In this document: one piece after another, positions 63,019 to 64,000 of the stretch
Layout: every line of letters begins with the position of its first letter
Position numbering within the stretch: position 1 is the stretch's first letter
Assembly: GCF_900114445.1 (NCBI RefSeq)
Contig: NZ_FOTB01000006.1
Coordinates: 239,012 to 303,011, forward strand
Direction of reading: 5' to 3'
DNA: 64,000 bases
From: Salinicoccus halodurans
GTDB lineage: Bacteria; Bacillota; Bacilli; Staphylococcales; Salinicoccaceae
The notes under the pieces: generated by a model
Told to the model about the DNA's origin: nothing
Database searches by the model: none
The model's input: only the letters and a program-made list of their open reading frames with translations
Position numbers and translations under genes: made by a program

Positions 63019-63092
63019 CGCGCCCGAGAGGAGTCGAACCCCTAGCCTCTTGATCCGTAGTCAAACGCTCTATCCAATTGAGCTACGGGCGC
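63019..63092 (-). tRNA. tRNA-Arg (ACG)
   Basis: Acceptor GCGCCCG, anticodon loop CTACGGA. CCA not encoded. Confidence 0.95.
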
Positions 63093-63116
63093 ATAATGAT
63101 AATAAGGTTTAAAATC

Positions 63117-63205
63117 TGGTGCCGAGGACCGGAATCGAACCGGTACGGTAATTACTTACCGCAGGATTTTAAGTCCTGTGCGTCTGCCAGTTCCGCCACC
63201 CCGGC
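63117..63205 (-). tRNA. tRNA-Leu (TAA)
   Basis: Class II tRNA, acceptor GCCGGGG/CCTCGGC (G-T pair), anticodon loop CTTAAAA, CCA encoded. Confidence 0.95.
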
Positions 63206-63211
63206 TAATAA

Positions 63212-63286
63212 TGGAGCGGAAGACGGGATTCGAACCCGCGACCCCCACCTTGGCAAGGTGATGTTCTACCACTGAACTACTTCCGC
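63212..63286 (-). tRNA. tRNA-Gly (GCC)
   Basis: Acceptor GCGGAAG, anticodon loop TTGCCAA, CCA encoded. Confidence 0.95.
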
Positions 63287-63303
63287 TTATTATATACCTA
63301 AAA

Positions 63304-63388
63304 TGGTGCGGGTGAAGGGAGTCGAACCCCCACGCCCGAAGGCGCTAGATCCTAAGTCTAGTGCGTCTGCCAGTTCCGCCACACCCGC
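63304..63388 (-). tRNA. tRNA-Leu (TAG), copy 1
   Basis: Class II tRNA with anticodon loop CTTAGGA, CCA encoded. It lies in the ancestral slot between Gly and Lys. Confidence 0.95.
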
Positions 63389-63396
63389 TTGGTTTA

Positions 63397-63469
63397 TGAG
63401 CCATAGAGGATTCGAACCTCTGACCCTCTGATTAAAAGTCAGATGCTCTACCGACTGAGCTAATGGCTC
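63397..63469 (-). tRNA. tRNA-Lys (TTT)
   Basis: Acceptor GAGCCAT, anticodon loop CTTTTAA. CCA not encoded. Confidence 0.95.
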
Positions 63470-63483
63470 ATAATAGTAAAGAA

Positions 63484-63559
<76 letters not shown>

Positions 63560-63565
63560 TATTAA

Positions 63566-63641
63566 TGGTGGAGAATGACGGGTTCGAACCGCCGACCCTC
63601 TGCTTGTAAGGCAGATGCTCTCCCAGCTGAGCTAATTCTCC
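63566..63641 (-). tRNA. tRNA-Val (TAC)
   Basis: Acceptor GGAGAAT, anticodon loop CTTACAA, CCA encoded. It is the first tRNA after 5S rRNA. Confidence 0.95.
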
Positions 63642-63673
63642 ATTAATTATGATATTTTATTAATAATAACTTC

Positions 63674-63792
63674 ACTGCCCGGCAGCGTCCTACTCTTGCG
63701 GGACGTCAGTCCAACTACCATCGGCGCTGGAGAGCTTAACTGCTGTGTTCGGCATGGGCACAGGTGTGGCCTCTCCGCCATCGCCGCCGGAC
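63674..63792 (-). rRNA. rrf: 5S ribosomal RNA
   Basis: The minus strand reads GGCGGCGATGGCGGAGAGG, then the conserved CCATGCCGAACACAGCAGTT, and ends in CGCTGCCGGGCAG, pairing with the 5' end. Ends are approximate to a few bases. Confidence 0.93.
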
Positions 63793-63972
63793 AGTGAATT
63801 GCTTTACCTCAAGCCCTGAATCATCAGGATCAAGGCGGTTCGACTGCTGTCGAACGAATGTCTATTCCGTTCTCCACGCATTGGAAATGCAGGAGAAACT
63901 ATATATACATTCAAAACCGGATAGAAGCAATAATTCGCGCAGAAACCGAAACACGGTTTCTTCATCAATTCT

Positions 63973-64000
63973 GAATAAGTCATCGATCGATTAGTATTCG
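63973..64000 (-). rRNA. rrl: 3' end of 23S ribosomal RNA (cut by window edge)
   Basis: The last bases read CGAATACTAATCGATCGATG on the minus strand, the conserved 23S 3' terminus of Bacillales. The spacer to 5S (63793-63972) holds no tRNA. The mature 3' end is estimated. Confidence 0.85.

Noticed and set aside
63764..63994. A 76-codon ORF across 5S and spacer
   Set aside because: It overlaps 5S rRNA and the 23S end.

Overview
The window looks like chromosome from a member of the Staphylococcaceae outside Staphylococcus itself, most likely Jeotgalicoccus, Salinicoccus or a relative. The core part (about 15.8-61 kb) carries genes in an order I know from the Staphylococcus aureus chromosome: lplA, hemY-hemH-hemE, traP, ecsAB, hit, prsA, yhaM-yhaN-yhaO, yheA/yheB, gltT-like, airSR, fumC. 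The products are low-GC Gram-positive in style, with strong AGGAGG ribosome binding sites. Genus assignment is inference.

Region 1 (1-15.77 kb) is an accessory island of lower GC. It ends on the right at the 3' end of a tRNA-Ser gene, a classic integration position. The left part holds small phage-like DUF771 proteins, a DUF4352 lipoprotein-like protein, a LexA-boxed yolD gene, a second LexA box followed by what looks like a stub of a Y-family polymerase gene, and several orphan genes. The centre holds two defence-type genes. One is an Abi_2/AbiF-like protein with two R-x4-H (HEPN) motifs, preceded by a short promoter-hairpin-hairpin-terminator unit that looks like a small RNA and hides the ribosome binding site. 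The other is a PD-(D/E)XK nuclease fused to a HIRAN domain. The right part is a decayed prophage: HNH endonuclease, small and large terminase, and a portal gene joined by deletion to a lysin (amidase-LysM-SH3) gene. That chimera was later split by a 273-bp foldback element (MITE) with a 5-bp target duplication. An IS3-family element sits beside a 5'-truncated methyltransferase gene.

Region 2 (15.77-31.9 kb) has tRNA-Ser, tRNA-Asn, comK, an IDEAL-domain gene, lplA, the coproporphyrin-dependent haem genes hemE-hemH-hemY, traP, the ecsAB transporter, hit, a YtxH-type gene, prsA, and the yhaM-yhaN-yhaO-yheA nuclease cluster.

Region 3 (31.9-49.7 kb) has a DUF445 membrane protein, an XRE regulator, a sodium/dicarboxylate or glutamate symporter, the redox two-component pair airSR, a thiol-oxidase pair (bdbC plus a membrane thioredoxin), a pseudouridine synthase, trpE-trpG, ppk-ppx, fumC, a NagB-like protein, a tiny lipoprotein, a nitroreductase, trmL and queG.

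Region 4 (49.7-61.2 kb) has a ribosome-protection ABC-F gene behind a leader with a six-codon ORF, a ROK fructokinase, small conserved genes, an esterase, YceI, a subtilisin, a sulfurtransferase and an acetyltransferase pair. It also contains gene debris: a TetR pseudogene divergent from an internally deleted SDR gene, and fragments of an S9 peptidase and a Cse60-like protein.

Region 5 (61.4-64 kb) is the distal part of an rRNA operon read leftwards: the 3' tip of 23S, 5S rRNA, 24 tRNA genes and a strong terminator. Two tRNAs in it (Leu-TAG and Thr-TGT) are present twice.
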